A DNA stretch of 40,545 bases, from positions 1-40,545 of the forward strand of contig JAJZQU010000003.1 of the NCBI GenBank assembly GCA_021806685.1, read 5' to 3'. Of the stretch, positions 40,459 through 40,545 are shown one piece after another. Positions within the stretch are counted from its first letter, which is position 1. The number at the start of each line of letters is the position of its first letter. The notes beneath the pieces were generated by a model, which saw nothing but the letters and a program-made list of their open reading frames with translations, made no database searches and was not told the origin of the DNA. The DNA is from a bacterium (GTDB lineage: Bacteria; Patescibacteriota; Patescibacteriia; 2-12-FULL-60-25). The translations under genes and the position numbers were made by a program.

Positions 40459-40545
40459 GATTGTCATTTCGACCGAAACGAAATGAAGATGAAGTGTAGC
40501 GGAGAAATCCCTTGACTTATAACTTAGGTTATTTAAGGGATTCCT
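40459..40545. repeat. MITE-like element, second copy, cut by window end
   Basis: Starts tgtcatttcgaccgaaacgaa and continues gtgtagcggagaaatccc, like the element at 22069. An inner palindrome ggagaaatcccttgacttataac / gttatttaagggattcct follows and runs to the window end. Confidence 0.7.

Overview
The window reads as a piece of a Candidate Phyla Radiation (Patescibacteria, Parcubacteria-like) chromosome. This placement is inference. It rests on the gene families present (a short ThrRS without a TGS domain, a baseplate-J-like membrane protein, LemA/HtpX, an AI-2E permease, a YveK-like chain-length protein), on many genes with no Shine-Dalgarno and a -10 box just before the start codon, on abundant small palindromic repeats, and on a diversity-generating retroelement (DGR) whose target resembles CPR targets I recall. 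No database search was possible.

Layout. 1-3.6 kb (minus): Clp ATPase (cut by the window edge), HtpX protease, LemA. 3.7-5.9 kb (plus): phosphomannomutase/phosphoglucomutase and glutamate racemase. 5.9-9.4 kb: a complete DGR with a target gene and variable repeat (VR) on the plus strand, reverse transcriptase on the minus strand, an Avd-like accessory gene on the plus strand and a template repeat (TR) on the minus strand. 9.7-14.4 kb: RseP-type site-2 protease, pheS, pheT. 14.4-16.4 kb: ferritin-like protein, a GC-rich membrane-protein cassette, a small membrane protein. 16.4-21.9 kb: dnaE, baseplate-J-like protein, a small membrane-anchored protein. 21.9-24 kb: promoter, T-box-like leader, a MITE-like repeat and thrS. 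24-29 kb (minus): a 931-aa coiled-coil protein, rplT, rpmI, infC, tmRNA (ssrA) and smpB. 29-33.3 kb (plus): AI-2E-type permease, two membrane proteins, a degenerate HtrA-like protein, a YveK/Wzz-like protein. 33.4-38.4 kb: a GC-rich island of three exported proteins with strong Shine-Dalgarno sites. 38.4-40.5 kb: DNA polymerase III delta-prime subunit, a beta-propeller lipoprotein, and a second MITE-like copy at the window end.

The strongest observation is the DGR. TR and VR align without gaps over about 137 bp, and by hand alignment every one of the 19 differences falls on a TR adenine. The VR is in the same frame as the long target ORF, but a single TAG separates them, so the diversified domain is cut off unless the stop is read through or is an error. 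The parts are also arranged unusually: RT and TR share the minus strand with an antisense avd between them, and a (CT)9 tract lies at the 5-prime ends of both avd and RT, where losing one unit would give avd an ATG start and extend the open RT frame.

The second notable theme is a contrast between the housekeeping genes (near-leaderless, no SD) and four GC-rich genes (TTGACA promoters for three of them, strong SD, own hairpins) that encode exported or membrane proteins, two of which look like beta-barrel proteins in a presumably single-membrane organism.
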